From Dysosmobacter segnis (lineage in GTDB: Bacteria > Bacillota > Clostridia > Oscillospirales > Oscillospiraceae): a stretch of DNA of 64,000 bases. This document shows, one piece after another, positions 41,301 through 49,314 of the stretch. The translations under genes were made by a program, and so were the position numbers. The notes below the pieces were generated by a model. It saw only the letters and a list, made by a program, of their open reading frames with translations, did not search any database and was not told where the DNA came from. Each line of letters opens with the position of its first letter. Position 1 is the stretch's first letter. The stretch spans positions 1 to 64,000 of the forward strand of contig NZ_JACOQI010000001.1 in the NCBI RefSeq assembly GCF_014297285.1, given 5' to 3'.

Positions 41301-41558
41301 TCAGTTGGTAGCGGCTTCGCGCCGCAGAGTGATGATTTCGTGGCACCGGAAACCGAAATTGCTTTCCCGGTACATTCCGGTCAGCTTGAACTTCTCCTCG
41401 TCATAGATGCTGGAGCAATTCACTAAGCCCTCGGTCTTATCGGGGTGATAGGCGCGGAACGCGGCACAGGCCGCGTGAGAGTCCGGGGCTTCGACCTCAG
41501 TCCAGCCGCCGAAAAACGGCTGACCGTCCGTGCCGTAGGTAAAATAGAACTTTGCCAT
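41301..41558 (-). CDS. Small phage protein
   Basis: 85 residues starting MAKFYFTYGTDGQPFFGGWTEV, with AFRAYHPDKTEGLVNCSSIYDEEKF, a compact alpha/beta domain. Proteins beginning FYFTYGT...PF-GGWTEV are common in Clostridial phages near DUF3846 genes, without known function. ATG at 41558 overlaps the DUF3846 gene by one base. Confidence 0.7.
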   Translation of the reverse strand: MAKFYFTYGTDGQPFFGGWTEVEAPDSHAACAAFRAYHPDKTEGLVNCSSIYDEEKFKLTGMYRESNFGFRCHEIITLRREAATN

Positions 41559-41938
41559 TATCGCGCCTCGCTTTCCCACTTGATGCCGCCGCCGCTCAGA
41601 CTGACGGCCATTGCGCCGAGGAATTTGACGTCGTCCTCGTCCAGCCCGATAAAGTCTCTCTCGCCAGGCGTGGTGAAGCCTTCTTTGAGAATCACGATGT
41701 TTCCGACAATGGGATTTCCGTGGCGCACGGTATCGTAGAGAATGCAGCCGAACAAATTGAGCGGCAGACCGTGCAGCAGTCCTTCCTCGTTGACGACCAT
41801 GCAGAACGGATCGGGCAGGCCCTTCGGGTGTACGACCTCGATCCATCCGCCGACAGCCTTTCCGATGGTCTCATAGGCAGGCTCGCCGAACTCCCTGACC
41901 TGCATCTTGTTTTCGGTAGTGATAACCAGTCCTTTCAT
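41558..41938 (-). CDS. DUF3846 domain protein
   Basis: 126 residues matching DUF3846: YETIGKAVGGWIEVVHPKGL, then MVVNEEGLLHGLPLNLFGCILY and GNPIVGNIVIL. The domain is common in small mobile-element proteins, with no established function. ATG 41938 overlaps the stop of the upstream zinc-ribbon gene by one base. Confidence 0.82.
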   Translation of the reverse strand: MKGLVITTENKMQVREFGEPAYETIGKAVGGWIEVVHPKGLPDPFCMVVNEEGLLHGLPLNLFGCILYDTVRHGNPIVGNIVILKEGFTTPGERDFIGLDEDDVKFLGAMAVSLSGGGIKWESEAR

Positions 41939-42156
41939 CAATGCTCCTTTCCGGGGAAGCACTCCGGCTCCTCCCATGCGTCGGACTGCTTGATGCAGAT
42001 ATCGCAGCCGACGATATTCAAATCTTTGTCTCTGAAAATTTCCTCGCACTCTTCACCACAGACGGGGCAAATCGGGAAGGTCGGCTCCTTGCCGTCCGGG
42101 TAGCCGGTGCGCTCCATGTTTTGGATAACGGGGTGGTCTGGCAGATCGTAGTTCAT
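41938..42156 (-). CDS. Small zinc-ribbon phage protein
   Basis: 72 residues, with HPVIQNMERTGYPDGKEPTFP, then CPVCGEECEEIF and a second pair CDIC: a single four-cysteine zinc ribbon. The ERTGYP...CPVCGEEC arrangement is a recurrent early-phage protein in Clostridia. It overlaps the upstream gene by 4 bases. Confidence 0.75.
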   Translation of the reverse strand: MNYDLPDHPVIQNMERTGYPDGKEPTFPICPVCGEECEEIFRDKDLNIVGCDICIKQSDAWEEPECFPGKEH

Positions 42157-42530
42157 TCGGTTTCACCTGCCTCTGCGATGTAGCGGCGGACGGTGGCGGT
42201 CAGCCAGTCCTGTGTGGTGGCGTAGCCCTCAGCCGCTATCAGCCGTTGCAACTCCTCGTAGTCGGCGGTTTCAAGCCTTGCCGAGATACGACAGGTCAGC
42301 CGGTGCGCGTCCTTTTTGGCCGTCTTACGGCTCTCTACCAGCTCCGGTGCGAAGTGCGCGTAGAGCGCCGCCATCGCGTCCGGCCGCAGGCTCACACCGT
42401 AGGCGTCTCCGTTCTCGCACTTGCTCTGAACGGTCTTGTCGTACTTGGGGTAGATGGCTTGTACCACCGCGACCATATCCTTGGCCGGTATCTGCTTGGA
42501 AAGCCGGAGCTCTCTCAACTCTTCTGCCAC
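42153..42530 (-). CDS. Phage regulatory-type protein, GTG start
   Basis: 125 residues. ELRLSKQIPAKDMVAVVQAIYPKYDKTVQSKCENGDAYGVSLRPDAMAAL reads like an XRE-type helix-turn-helix followed by a helical part with RLTCRISARLETADYEELQRLI, a ribbon-helix-helix-like tail. The GTG at 42530 is chosen because AAAGGAGG lies 8 bases before. Similar proteins are found in early operons of Firmicutes phages. Confidence 0.7.
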   Translation of the reverse strand: MAEELRELRLSKQIPAKDMVAVVQAIYPKYDKTVQSKCENGDAYGVSLRPDAMAALYAHFAPELVESRKTAKKDAHRLTCRISARLETADYEELQRLIAAEGYATTQDWLTATVRRYIAEAGETE

Positions 42531-42715
42531 GGTTGCACCTCCTTTGTTCTTGACGAGGCTCGACCCGGCTGGTAAACTGTGTACGGGTATCCATTTGCCT
42601 GAGTCCGTTCCCGTTGCGCCGGGGCGGACTCTTTTTTCGTTTCCGCGCGGCAATCACAGGCTTCACCCGGGTCATTATTGCTCCCGCAAAGCGGGCAAGT
42701 CCGGTAATATGCCAT
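42515..42715 (-). CDS. Small CxxC phage protein
   Basis: 66 residues: MAYYRTCPLCGSNNDPGEACDC is a zinc-knuckle, followed by a basic disordered tail with YTVYQPGRASS. ATG at 42715 has AGGGAG at 8 bases. Overlaps the next gene by 16 bases. Function unknown. Confidence 0.65.
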   Translation of the reverse strand: MAYYRTCPLCGSNNDPGEACDCRAETKKESAPAQRERTQANGYPYTVYQPGRASSRTKEVQPWQKS

Positions 42716-42729
42716 TCTTTCAACTCCCT

Positions 42730-42936
42730 TCATTTTGCGGATCTGCCTGCGCGTCTGGCTGCGGTTTTTGCGTCCAGCGCTTCGCGTCCACCTGGCTGCC
42801 GAAGTATTCCGTGGATCAGATCCAGCGTCGCTGCGGCGAGGTTGTCCCGTACAAAATCAGGAATCTCCGCCGTGTTGATATGTACTTCGTTCACCAGCTC
42901 GCTTTCCTCGGTTGGCGTAAGCCTTGCGACCTGCAT
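42730..42936 (-). CDS. Small phage protein, unknown
   Basis: 68 residues: helical with ARLTPTEESELVNEVHINTAEIP, DFVRDNLAAATLDLIHGIL, and a basic tail ARRAGRSAK. No family recognised. Preceded by GGAGAGAGGAGG at proper spacing, second gene of the leftward early operon. Confidence 0.65.
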   Translation of the reverse strand: MQVARLTPTEESELVNEVHINTAEIPDFVRDNLAAATLDLIHGILRQPGGREALDAKTAARRAGRSAK

Positions 42937-42966
42937 CGGAACCTCCTCTCTCCCATTAGTTCAAAG

Positions 42967-43185
42967 CTATTGAACTTCAATGGTAAAAAAATAAGCAGGA
43001 ATGTCGGAATCGCCAATCTCCAGCAGAGAACAGGCCTTGGAAATCTCCGGCTGCTTAAACGGTACTTTGCTGTTGAGCTTCAGAGAAAGGCTGCGCTCAG
43101 ACATTCCCATCGCGCCGGAAAAGCGAGCCTGCGTTCCAAACTTTTCGGTGATGCGACCCAAGAGCTTGCTGTAATCGTACGCCAT
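42967..43185 (-). CDS. DUF739-type Cro-like regulator
   Basis: 72 residues: YDYSKLLGRITEKFGTQARFSGAMGMSERSLSLKLNSKVPFKQPEISKACSLLEI is the DUF739 helix-turn-helix pattern, used by Firmicutes phages in the Cro position. It is the first gene of the leftward early operon, divergent from the repressor gene, with GAAAGGAGG before ATG 43185. Binding to the GTTCAA/TTGAAC sites between the two genes is likely. Confidence 0.85.
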   Translation of the reverse strand: MAYDYSKLLGRITEKFGTQARFSGAMGMSERSLSLKLNSKVPFKQPEISKACSLLEIGDSDIPAYFFTIEVQ

Positions 43186-43238
43186 TTTTATCCTCCTTTC
43201 AGCTTGTTCAAAAGTTCAATTTCCTTGAACCTGTCGTT

Positions 43239-43267
43239 AGAATACCATACGCCTTGATGATTTGCAA
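43239..43267 (-). promoter_or_regulatory. Leftward early promoter
   Basis: TTGCAA (43,267-43,262), 17 bases, TATTCT (43,244-43,239) on the minus strand. Transcription would begin close to the GTTCAA/TTGAAC operator pair at 43,214-43,230. Confidence 0.6.
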
Positions 43268-43308
43268 CACATTTTTTCAAAAAAGTTGAACTTTTTTTCT
43301 TTTCGCTA

Positions 43309-43337
43309 TTGAACTTTTGTTCAAAGCCCTTTATAAT
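43309..43337 (+). promoter_or_regulatory. Repressor promoter
   Basis: TTGAAC (43,309-43,314), 17 bases, TATAAT (43,332-43,337). The -35 box is one half of an inverted repeat TTGAAC-4-GTTCAA, so repressor binding would control its own gene. Confidence 0.75.
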
Positions 43338-43366
43338 GATGTCATCTGCAAGGGGAGGATAGACCG

Positions 43367-43738
43367 ATGAAAGAGTACAACACTTCTCAGCGTTTGAAGC
43401 AAATCATGGACATCAAGAAGATGCGCCAGGTCGATATTCTTCACGCTGCAGAGCCTTATTGCAAACGGTTTGACGTAAAGCTCAACAAGAACGATTTGAG
43501 CCAGTATGTCTCAGGGAAGACCCTTCCCGGGCAGGACAAGCTTACAATCCTCGGCCTCGCACTCGGCGTTTCCGAGGCCTGGCTTATGGGATATGATGTC
43601 AGCATGGAAAGAAGCGTAACGCCCACCGCTGAAACGAGCGATGGGCGCACAAAAGAGTATATTGAGCTATTCGAGCTGCTGACCCCGGAAAAACAAGATA
43701 TCATCATCAATGTGATAAAAGGGCTTTTAGCTGGCTGA
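43367..43738 (+). CDS. CI-like XRE repressor, short form
   Basis: 123-residue repressor. Residues 5-75 are an XRE helix-turn-helix: SQRLKQIMDIKKMRQVDILHAA, then LSQYVSGKTLPGQDKLTILGLALGVSEAWLMGYD. No LexA-like peptidase domain is present, so it is not a self-cleaving CI; induction would need an antirepressor or another signal. The C-terminus (IELFELLTPEKQDIIINVIKGLL) is an amphipathic oligomerisation helix. It is preceded by GGGGAGG. Its 3' end overlaps an antisense small gene. Confidence 0.88.
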   Translation: MKEYNTSQRLKQIMDIKKMRQVDILHAAEPYCKRFDVKLNKNDLSQYVSGKTLPGQDKLTILGLALGVSEAWLMGYDVSMERSVTPTAETSDGRTKEYIELFELLTPEKQDIIINVIKGLLAG

Positions 43739-43844
43739 TTATCATATCCTGCTGGCTTTCGGAAAGCTTTGAAAACAGCTCGGCCGCGAGCAGCGTTTTC
43801 AATATGCTCCTCGCTACTGCTTCCGATTGATGATCGTGTCCCAT
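43707..43844 (-). CDS. Small antisense gene, repressor C-terminus-like peptide
   Basis: 45-residue ORF opposite the 3' end of the repressor gene (32 bases of overlap). It has AAAGGAG at 7 bases before the ATG and begins MGHDHQSEAVARSILKTLLA. Its second half reads AELFSKLSESQQDMIISQLKA, similar in pattern (ELF, L, QD, II, K, LL) to the repressor's own C-terminal helix. It may bind the repressor by mimicry. Expression is not shown; assignment rests on the ribosome site and the similarity. Confidence 0.5.
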   Translation of the reverse strand: MGHDHQSEAVARSILKTLLAAELFSKLSESQQDMIISQLKALLSH

Positions 43845-44000
43845 GCCCGGACTCCTTTCTTTGCAAAATTGCCATCTACGGCATCGTTATTCTATCAAAA
43901 TTTATGCAGTTTCGCTTTGAAAAGATATATTATCACTTTCGACTGACTTCGCATCGTGGTATGGTGTAGGAGCGGGAGTTTGAGAAGCGAGGAGGTAAAC
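43739..44000. other. Gap between repressor and lipoprotein genes
   Basis: 262 bases holding most of the small minus-strand gene (to 43,844) and an AT-rich stretch 43,860-43,970. The ribosome site GAGGAGG for the lipoprotein lies at its end. No further feature can be supported. Confidence 0.5.
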
Positions 44001-44516
44001 ATGAAAAGAGTGTTCAAAGGCTGGCCAGTTTTCTTATGCTGTGTATTGGCATTATCATTAGCTGGGTGCTCGTCCGAAGTCCAAGAAAGTGCCTCTGTCG
44101 ACCAGGAGCTGCAAGCCCACGAAGATAGCCTTTCTTCTATGCTGTCTGGAGTTGTACCTGTTTTATCTCTGTCCGTCGGAGAAGAAGACGGCATATATAG
44201 CCTCCGTGTTTCCGTTGGAACCTCCGGGAGAGAATCATCTTTCGGGGACTATGTACTGGCAACGCGCGAAGCATTTGAAACTGAGTTCGATGCCGATTCC
44301 CGAGATTGTTTTTCTGTTAGCATGGCTGTGACTGGAAACTCAATGCTCCGTTTCAGCAGTGATGTCTATTCTGATGAGGCTGATACAATAAGTGGTCTAT
44401 TTTCTGATACGAGATCTGGCTCTGTGGTAACCACCCAGATTTCAAGTCTCGACGATTTATTCGAGAAGTTCCCCGCAGCGCGCTTATATGCGGAAAATCA
44501 TAAAATCGAACAATAG
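44001..44516 (+). CDS. Prophage-encoded lipoprotein
   Basis: 171-residue lipoprotein. Signal peptide MKRVFKGWPVFLCCVLALSL ends in the lipobox LAGC, so the protein is lipid-anchored outside the cell. The mature part has no recognised domain: an acidic helical stretch, then a beta-rich part (YSLRVSVGTSGRESS, FSVSMAVTGNSM). ATG 44001 has GAGGAGG 6 bases before. It lies between repressor and integrase on the lysogeny strand, so expression from the silent prophage is likely; superinfection exclusion or host surface change are possible roles. Confidence 0.78.
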   Translation: MKRVFKGWPVFLCCVLALSLAGCSSEVQESASVDQELQAHEDSLSSMLSGVVPVLSLSVGEEDGIYSLRVSVGTSGRESSFGDYVLATREAFETEFDADSRDCFSVSMAVTGNSMLRFSSDVYSDEADTISGLFSDTRSGSVVTTQISSLDDLFEKFPAARLYAENHKIEQ

Positions 44517-44517
44517 A

Positions 44518-44557
44518 TACCCTATAGATATGGTATCTATACCGTATCTATAGGGTA
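44518..44557. repeat. 40-bp nested palindrome upstream of integrase
   Basis: Two 19-base arms, TACCCTATAGATATGGTAT and its complement with one mismatch that would be a G-U pair in RNA, around CT. A smaller palindrome GGTATCTATACC sits in its centre. It begins just after the lipoprotein stop codon. Possible roles: terminator-like structure, regulator site or integrase/excisionase binding site. Confidence 0.8.
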
Positions 44558-44567
44558 GCGATACATC

Positions 44568-44680
44568 GCGTGCGCGCGTGCGTGTGCGCGCGATCGTGCG
44601 CGCACTGTCTCTGTACCTGTATCTGTATCTGAGACTGTATCTGTAATCTGTTTCTGATTCTGAATATCTACTACTGCAAA
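44568..44680. repeat. Alternating purine-pyrimidine tract and CTGTAT repeats
   Basis: 44,568-44,606 is almost pure alternating CG/TG/CA dinucleotides (Z-DNA-forming type). It is followed up to about 44,675 by repeated CTGTATCTG/TCTGATTCTG words. This low-complexity stretch lies between a palindrome and the integrase start; it holds no gene. Confidence 0.7.
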
Positions 44681-44697
44681 TCTATCGTTAGAAGGGG

Positions 44698-46311
44698 GTG
44701 GCGCTGTTGCCAAGAAAACCTGCAAAGCACCCGGCGAAACCGAAGCGGGGCAAGAAGCTGGAAATCGAAGAGCCGGGCGTTCTCTACGGTCGGTACAGCA
44801 GCCACAACCAGAAGGACATTTCCGTAGAGCAGCAGTTTGAAAAGGGCTACGAGCTGGCGGTGGAGTATGGCATCAGGATCATTGACACCTATGCCGACCG
44901 CGCCGTTTCTGGCCGCACCGACAAGCGCCGTGACTTCCAGCGCATGATGACTGACGCTGCAAAAGGGAAGTTCCGCTATGTAATCGCGTGGAAGTCTAAC
45001 CGCATGGGGCGCAATATGCTGGAGGCTCTGATCAACGAAGCTCGGCTTCAGGATCTTGGCGTTCGTGTTCTCTATGTGGAGGAGGATTTCGACGATACTG
45101 CGGCTGGACGCTTCGCCGCCCGCTCGATGATGAATGTCAACCAGTTCTATTCCGAGAACATGGCCGAGGACATCAAGCGCGGCCTATATGACAACGCCGC
45201 GAATTGCATGGTGGCGAACGGCCATCTGCCCTACGGCTATAAAGCGGACGAAACGCTGCACTATGCCATCGACGAGCCGAAGGCTGCGGTTATCCGGGAG
45301 ATATTCACTCGCGTTTCCTGCGGTGAGGCTTTCGTTGATATCATGGCCAGCCTGAATGCCCGTGGAATCAAGACCTCGTACGGTCGCCCGTGGGGGCGGT
45401 CGAGCTTTCAGAAGATCCTTTCCAACGAACGGTATCGCGGCATCTATATTTACGGCGATGTCCGCAAAGAGGGCGGCATCCCGAGGATTATCAGCGACGA
45501 GCTTTACTTCAAGGTCCAGGAGGTGATCACCACGAAGAAGAATCCGCAAGGGCGTCACCGCGTCAATGGTGACTATCTGCTTACCGGCAAGCTGTTCTGC
45601 GGGCATTGTAAAAGCCCCATGACTGGCGTCTCCGGCACCGGACGCTCCGGCAACCTGCATTACTACTACGTCTGCCAGAAGCGTCGAACGGAAAAGACCT
45701 GCGATAAAAAGAATGTGCGCCGAGATGAAATTGAGCTGCAGGTCGCCCAGGCCATCAAGGACTATGCTCTGAAGGACGATGTTATCGAGTGGATCGCCGA
45801 CAGCACGGTCGCCTACAATGAGCGCAAGGAAGCCGAGAGCAAGGTCGGCATTTTGGAAGACCAACTCGCCGGCACGGAGCATGGCATAAAAAACATCATG
45901 TCCGCCATCGAGCAGGGCATCATCACCGAAACCACGAAAAGCAGGCTGGTCGAGCTGGAGTCTGAGCGCGCTACCATCAAAGCTAATATCGCAGCGGCTC
46001 GGGCAGACATCGTGACTGTCAGCCGCGATGACATTATATCCGGCTTGGAGATGTTCCGAGATGGCGATGTTCACGATAAGAAGTACCAAGCGCGCCTATT
46101 TGACACATTCCTGGTCGCGGTGTATGCTTATGACGATGATCTGCGGCTGGTGTTCAGTTTCTCCGGCAATAAAAATACAATCCAGATCCCAATAGAATCC
46201 GCAGTTAACGCAGTAGAGAATAACGAGGCTGAGTGTTCGTTTAAGCTCTGCTCTGCTCCACCAAAAGAAATGGACATGACTTTTCGTCATGTCCATTTCT
46301 TTTGGCGGTAG
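44698..46311 (+). CDS. Large serine recombinase (phage integrase)
   Basis: 537-residue serine integrase. Residues about 27-165 form the resolvase domain: VLYGRYSSHNQKDISVEQQ with the nucleophile Ser in RYSSHNQ, DRAVSGRTDKRRDFQRM, and AWKSNRMGRNMLEALI. A recombinase domain follows (HLPYGYKADE..., SNERYRGIYIYG), a zinc ribbon (LFCGHCKSPM ... YYYVCQKRRTEKTC), then a coiled coil. The GTG at 44698 abuts the AAGGGGG ribosome site, so the TTG at 44707 may be the true start. The last 16 codons lie in a perfect 20-bp inverted repeat. It inserts and, with a directionality factor not identified here, excises the phage. Confidence 0.93.
   Translation: MALLPRKPAKHPAKPKRGKKLEIEEPGVLYGRYSSHNQKDISVEQQFEKGYELAVEYGIRIIDTYADRAVSGRTDKRRDFQRMMTDAAKGKFRYVIAWKSNRMGRNMLEALINEARLQDLGVRVLYVEEDFDDTAAGRFAARSMMNVNQFYSENMAEDIKRGLYDNAANCMVANGHLPYGYKADETLHYAIDEPKAAVIREIFTRVSCGEAFVDIMASLNARGIKTSYGRPWGRSSFQKILSNERYRGIYIYGDVRKEGGIPRIISDELYFKVQEVITTKKNPQGRHRVNGDYLLTGKLFCGHCKSPMTGVSGTGRSGNLHYYYVCQKRRTEKTCDKKNVRRDEIELQVAQAIKDYALKDDVIEWIADSTVAYNERKEAESKVGILEDQLAGTEHGIKNIMSAIEQGIITETTKSRLVELESERATIKANIAAARADIVTVSRDDIISGLEMFRDGDVHDKKYQARLFDTFLVAVYAYDDDLRLVFSFSGNKNTIQIPIESAVNAVENNEAECSFKLCSAPPKEMDMTFRHVHFFWR
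46261..46305. repeat. 20-bp perfect inverted repeat at integrase 3' end
   Basis: Arms CCAAAAGAAATGGACATGAC and its exact complement surround TTTTC. The hairpin lies in the last codons of the integrase (peptide PPKEMDMTFRHVHFFW) and the opposite strand would encode nearly the same peptide. It may mark the phage-chromosome junction or act as a terminator. Confidence 0.85.
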
Positions 46312-46344
46312 AGCTTTTTCACACATCCCCCATCCTCGCGAAAG

Positions 46345-46382
46345 AGCGGTCCCGGGTGTCATATCCGGGACCGCTGTTGTTT
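46345..46382 (+). terminator. Terminator shared by integrase and ychF
   Basis: AGCGGTCCCGG and CCGGGACCGCT form an 11-bp stem around GTGTCATAT, followed by GTTGTTT. It lies between the convergent integrase and ychF genes and may serve both directions. Confidence 0.7.
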
Positions 46383-46392
46383 AAAGCTGATT

Positions 46393-47502
46393 TTACACGT
46401 TGAAGCGGAAGTAGATCATGTCACCGTCCTGAACCACATACTCCTTGCCTTCGCTGCGGAGCTGGCCCTTCTCCTTGGCGGCGTTGACACCGCCGTACTT
46501 GATCATATCATCATAGGCAATGACCTCCGCCCGGATGAAGCCCCGCTCGATGTCAGTGTGGATTTTACCGGCGGCCTGAGGGGCCTTGGTGCCCTTTTTG
46601 ATGGTCCAGGCGCGGCACTCATCCTTGCCGTAGGTCAGGAAAGAGATAAGGCCCAGCAGGGAGTAGCTACACTTGATGAGCCGGTCCAGACCGGATTCCG
46701 CAATGCCCAGCTCGTCCAAGAACATCTGGCGGTCCTCGCCCTCCAGCTCAGCGATGTCCTGCTCCAGCTTGGCACAGATGGGCAGCACCTCGCTACCCTC
46801 CGCTTCTGCCAGCGCACGGACCTTCTTCAGATACTCGTTGCCCTCCTGATTGGCGAAGCCGTCCTCGTCCATGTTGGCGGCGTAGATGATGGGCTTGAGG
46901 GTCAGCAGGTCGGAGGTGGAGATCAGGGCCTTGTCATCATCGGAGCAGTCAAAGGTCCGGGCAGACTTGCCGCCGTCCAGATGCTCCGCCAGGGCCTTGA
47001 ATACATCCACCTCATGAAGGAACTTCTTGTCGCCCTTGGCGGCCTTCTGGGCCTTGTCCACACGGCGCTGGACCATGTCCAAATCCGCCATGATCAGCTC
47101 CATATCGATGGCCTCAATATCCCCCACGGGATCTACGGGCACGTTGGTGCCGGCGTCTGCCACCACGTGCATGATGTTTTCGTCATCAAAGCAGCGGACC
47201 ACATGGACGATGGCATCGGTCTCGCGAATATTGGCCAGGAACTTGTTGCCAAGGCCCGCACCCTGACTGGCGCCCTTCACCAGACCGGCGATGTCCACGA
47301 ACTCAATGACCGCCGGGGTCTTTTTGTCCGGCTCATAGATCTCTGCCAGCTTGTCCAGCCGTGCATCCGGCACTGCTACCATGCCCACGTTGGGGTCAAT
47401 GGTGCAGAAGGGGTAATTGGCGCTCTCGGCACCGGCGTTGGTGATGGCGTTGAACAGGGTGGACTTGCCAACATTCGGCAGTCCCACGATACCTAATTTC
47501 AT
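46393..47502 (-). CDS. ychF: Ribosome-binding ATPase YchF
   Basis: 369-residue Obg-family P-loop protein that prefers ATP and binds the ribosome; in other bacteria linked to oxidative stress. Walker [10 protein letters not shown] at residues 7-15, [19 protein letters not shown] near residue 68 (switch II), a coiled-coil insert, and a C-terminal TGS domain with [29 protein letters not shown]. Length is typical. First clear chromosomal gene next to the prophage. Confidence 0.97.
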   Translation of the reverse strand: MKLGIVGLPNVGKSTLFNAITNAGAESANYPFCTIDPNVGMVAVPDARLDKLAEIYEPDKKTPAVIEFVDIAGLVKGASQGAGLGNKFLANIRETDAIVHVVRCFDDENIMHVVADAGTNVPVDPVGDIEAIDMELIMADLDMVQRRVDKAQKAAKGDKKFLHEVDVFKALAEHLDGGKSARTFDCSDDDKALISTSDLLTLKPIIYAANMDEDGFANQEGNEYLKKVRALAEAEGSEVLPICAKLEQDIAELEGEDRQMFLDELGIAESGLDRLIKCSYSLLGLISFLTYGKDECRAWTIKKGTKAPQAAGKIHTDIERGFIRAEVIAYDDMIKYGGVNAAKEKGQLRSEGKEYVVQDGDMIYFRFNV

Positions 47503-47750
47503 AAAGCAAATTCTCCTTTTGCTGTTGTTTGGCGTTTTCTAATAGCACATTTTATCATCCTATTGGGAAAAGCGCAAGTAGGGCGGGGGGAAAAGACTGC
47601 TGCTGATGACGTTGAAACGACAGCTATATCATCGGGGACAGCCAACCGGTAAGGCTTCGTAGCGCCGCCTACGGCTGCCGGTCTTATGGAACATGACCGG
47701 CGAAACAGTCTGGTTGGCGTAAAGCTCAATAAAGGTGCAAAGGGCATAAC
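47503..47750. other. Gap between ychF and tRNA-Ser
   Basis: About 250 bases without a supported gene. It contains the ychF ribosome site region and GC-rich sequence; no clear promoter box can be named. Confidence 0.4.
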
Positions 47751-47783
47751 AAAACCCTGTAACCGTTGAGATTACAGGGTTTT
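47751..47783 (-). terminator. Terminator after tRNA-Ser
   Basis: Minus-strand AAAACCCTGTAA and TTACAGGGTTTT arms around a 9-base loop, followed by G and TT-rich sequence, directly after the tRNA 3' end. Confidence 0.7.
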
Positions 47784-47786
47784 GTG

Positions 47787-47878
47787 TGGCGGAGAAGGAG
47801 GGATTCGAACCCTCGAGACCCTTTAGGAGCCTACATGATTTCCAATCATGCGCCCTCGACCAACTAGGCGACTTCTCC
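47787..47878 (-). tRNA. tRNA-Ser (GGA)
   Basis: 92-base gene with encoded CCA end. Acceptor stem GGAGAAG pairs with CTTCTCC; the anticodon loop TTGGAAA gives anticodon GGA between arms ATGA and TCAT; T-arm GAGGGTTCGAATCCCTC is perfect. The long variable arm, with GGCTCC in it, is typical of class II serine tRNA. Confidence 0.96.
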
Positions 47879-47937
47879 ATAGCTGTGTCCAGCGCTTTTC
47901 CGCTATGCACTTGTTGCCTTGAACAGACAGCGATATT

Positions 47938-47965
47938 ATTATAACAGAGACTTTAAAAAAGTCAA
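47938..47965 (-). promoter_or_regulatory. Promoter of tRNA-Ser
   Basis: Minus-strand TTGACT (47,965-47,960), 16 bases, TATAAT (47,943-47,938), about 60 bases before the tRNA 5' end. Confidence 0.7.
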
Positions 47966-48236
47966 GCCCTTTTCTGTATTTCTCTTGAGAAATTTGCGCT
48001 TTTTGCCGGAACCCTTGCGGCGAGCGGCTTTGCGCCTGCCAAGAAAGCGACAGATTTTCTGCAGCGGTGAGGAAGCGTGTGCGCGGCCACCCCAAAAAGG
48101 GTGCTGCGTTATTGAAATCAAAAAGCTTTAGAACAGTTGTAAAGCTCTGAAAATAGACTCAGCAGAGAGAAAAGACTTTTTCTACACGCTGAAGCGGCAT
48201 GGCAGAACGCCATGCCGCTTCATGATGCTTGAAAAC
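47966..48236. other. Gap between tRNA-Ser and gap
   Basis: No gene seen. At 48,191-48,221 the arms GAAGCGGCATGGC and GCCATGCCGCTTC form a 13-bp hairpin just past the gap stop, a probable terminator with a weak T-tract. Confidence 0.6.
48191..48221 (-). terminator. Hairpin after gap
   Basis: Perfect 13-bp stem around AGAAC, starting 16 bases after the gap stop codon. T-tract downstream is poor, so it may work as an mRNA 3'-end stabiliser rather than a strong terminator. Confidence 0.55.
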
Positions 48237-49280
<1,044 letters not shown>

Positions 49281-49294
49281 TTAAAAGATTAAAG

Positions 49295-49314
49295 AATCGT
49301 TTGCGCAAACGATT
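49295..49314. promoter_or_regulatory. LacI-family operator between gap and regulator gene
   Basis: AATCGTTTGCGCAAACGATT is a perfect 20-bp palindrome with a central CG, typical for LacI/GalR regulators. It lies in the gap promoter region. A partial copy (GATTACGCAAACG) lies downstream of the regulator's own promoter near 49,510-49,522. Confidence 0.8.

Larger units (their letters stand above)
43186..43366. promoter_or_regulatory. Lysogeny switch region with GTTCAA/TTGAAC operators
   Basis: 181 bases between divergent cro-like and repressor genes. Half-sites GTTCAA or TTGAAC occur at 43,206, 43,214, 43,225, 43,286, 43,309 and 43,319; the pairs 43,214/43,225 and 43,309/43,319 are inverted repeats with 5 and 4 base spacers. 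One pair covers the -35 box and spacer of the repressor promoter and the other lies downstream of the early promoter start. This is the expected layout for CI/Cro control. Confidence 0.8.
1..46311. mobile_element. Prophage, contractile-tailed, left end outside window
   Basis: A continuous block of phage genes: integrase, repressor, recombination and replication genes, terminase, lambda-type head genes and P2-type contractile tail genes in canonical order. The head (portal, ClpP-like protease, gpD, gpE) resembles lambda, and the tail (sheath, tube, gpE/E', X, D, V, U, W, J, I) resembles P2. The right boundary lies between the integrase stop and the ychF stop at 46,393. The left boundary, lysis genes and attL are not in the window, so the att core cannot be defined here. 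No structural gene seen is broken, so the prophage may be intact. Confidence 0.95.

Noticed and set aside
39901..41406. Plus-strand open frame of 501 codons
   Set aside because: Antisense to the nuclease and Sak4-like genes; low-complexity shadow.
44600..44680. CRISPR array
   Set aside because: The CTGTAT words are short, irregular and unspaced, and no cas gene is present. No array seen elsewhere.
47787..47878. tRNA-Ser as the phage attachment site
   Set aside because: It lies beyond ychF, about 1.5 kb from the integrase, and large serine integrases rarely use tRNA genes.
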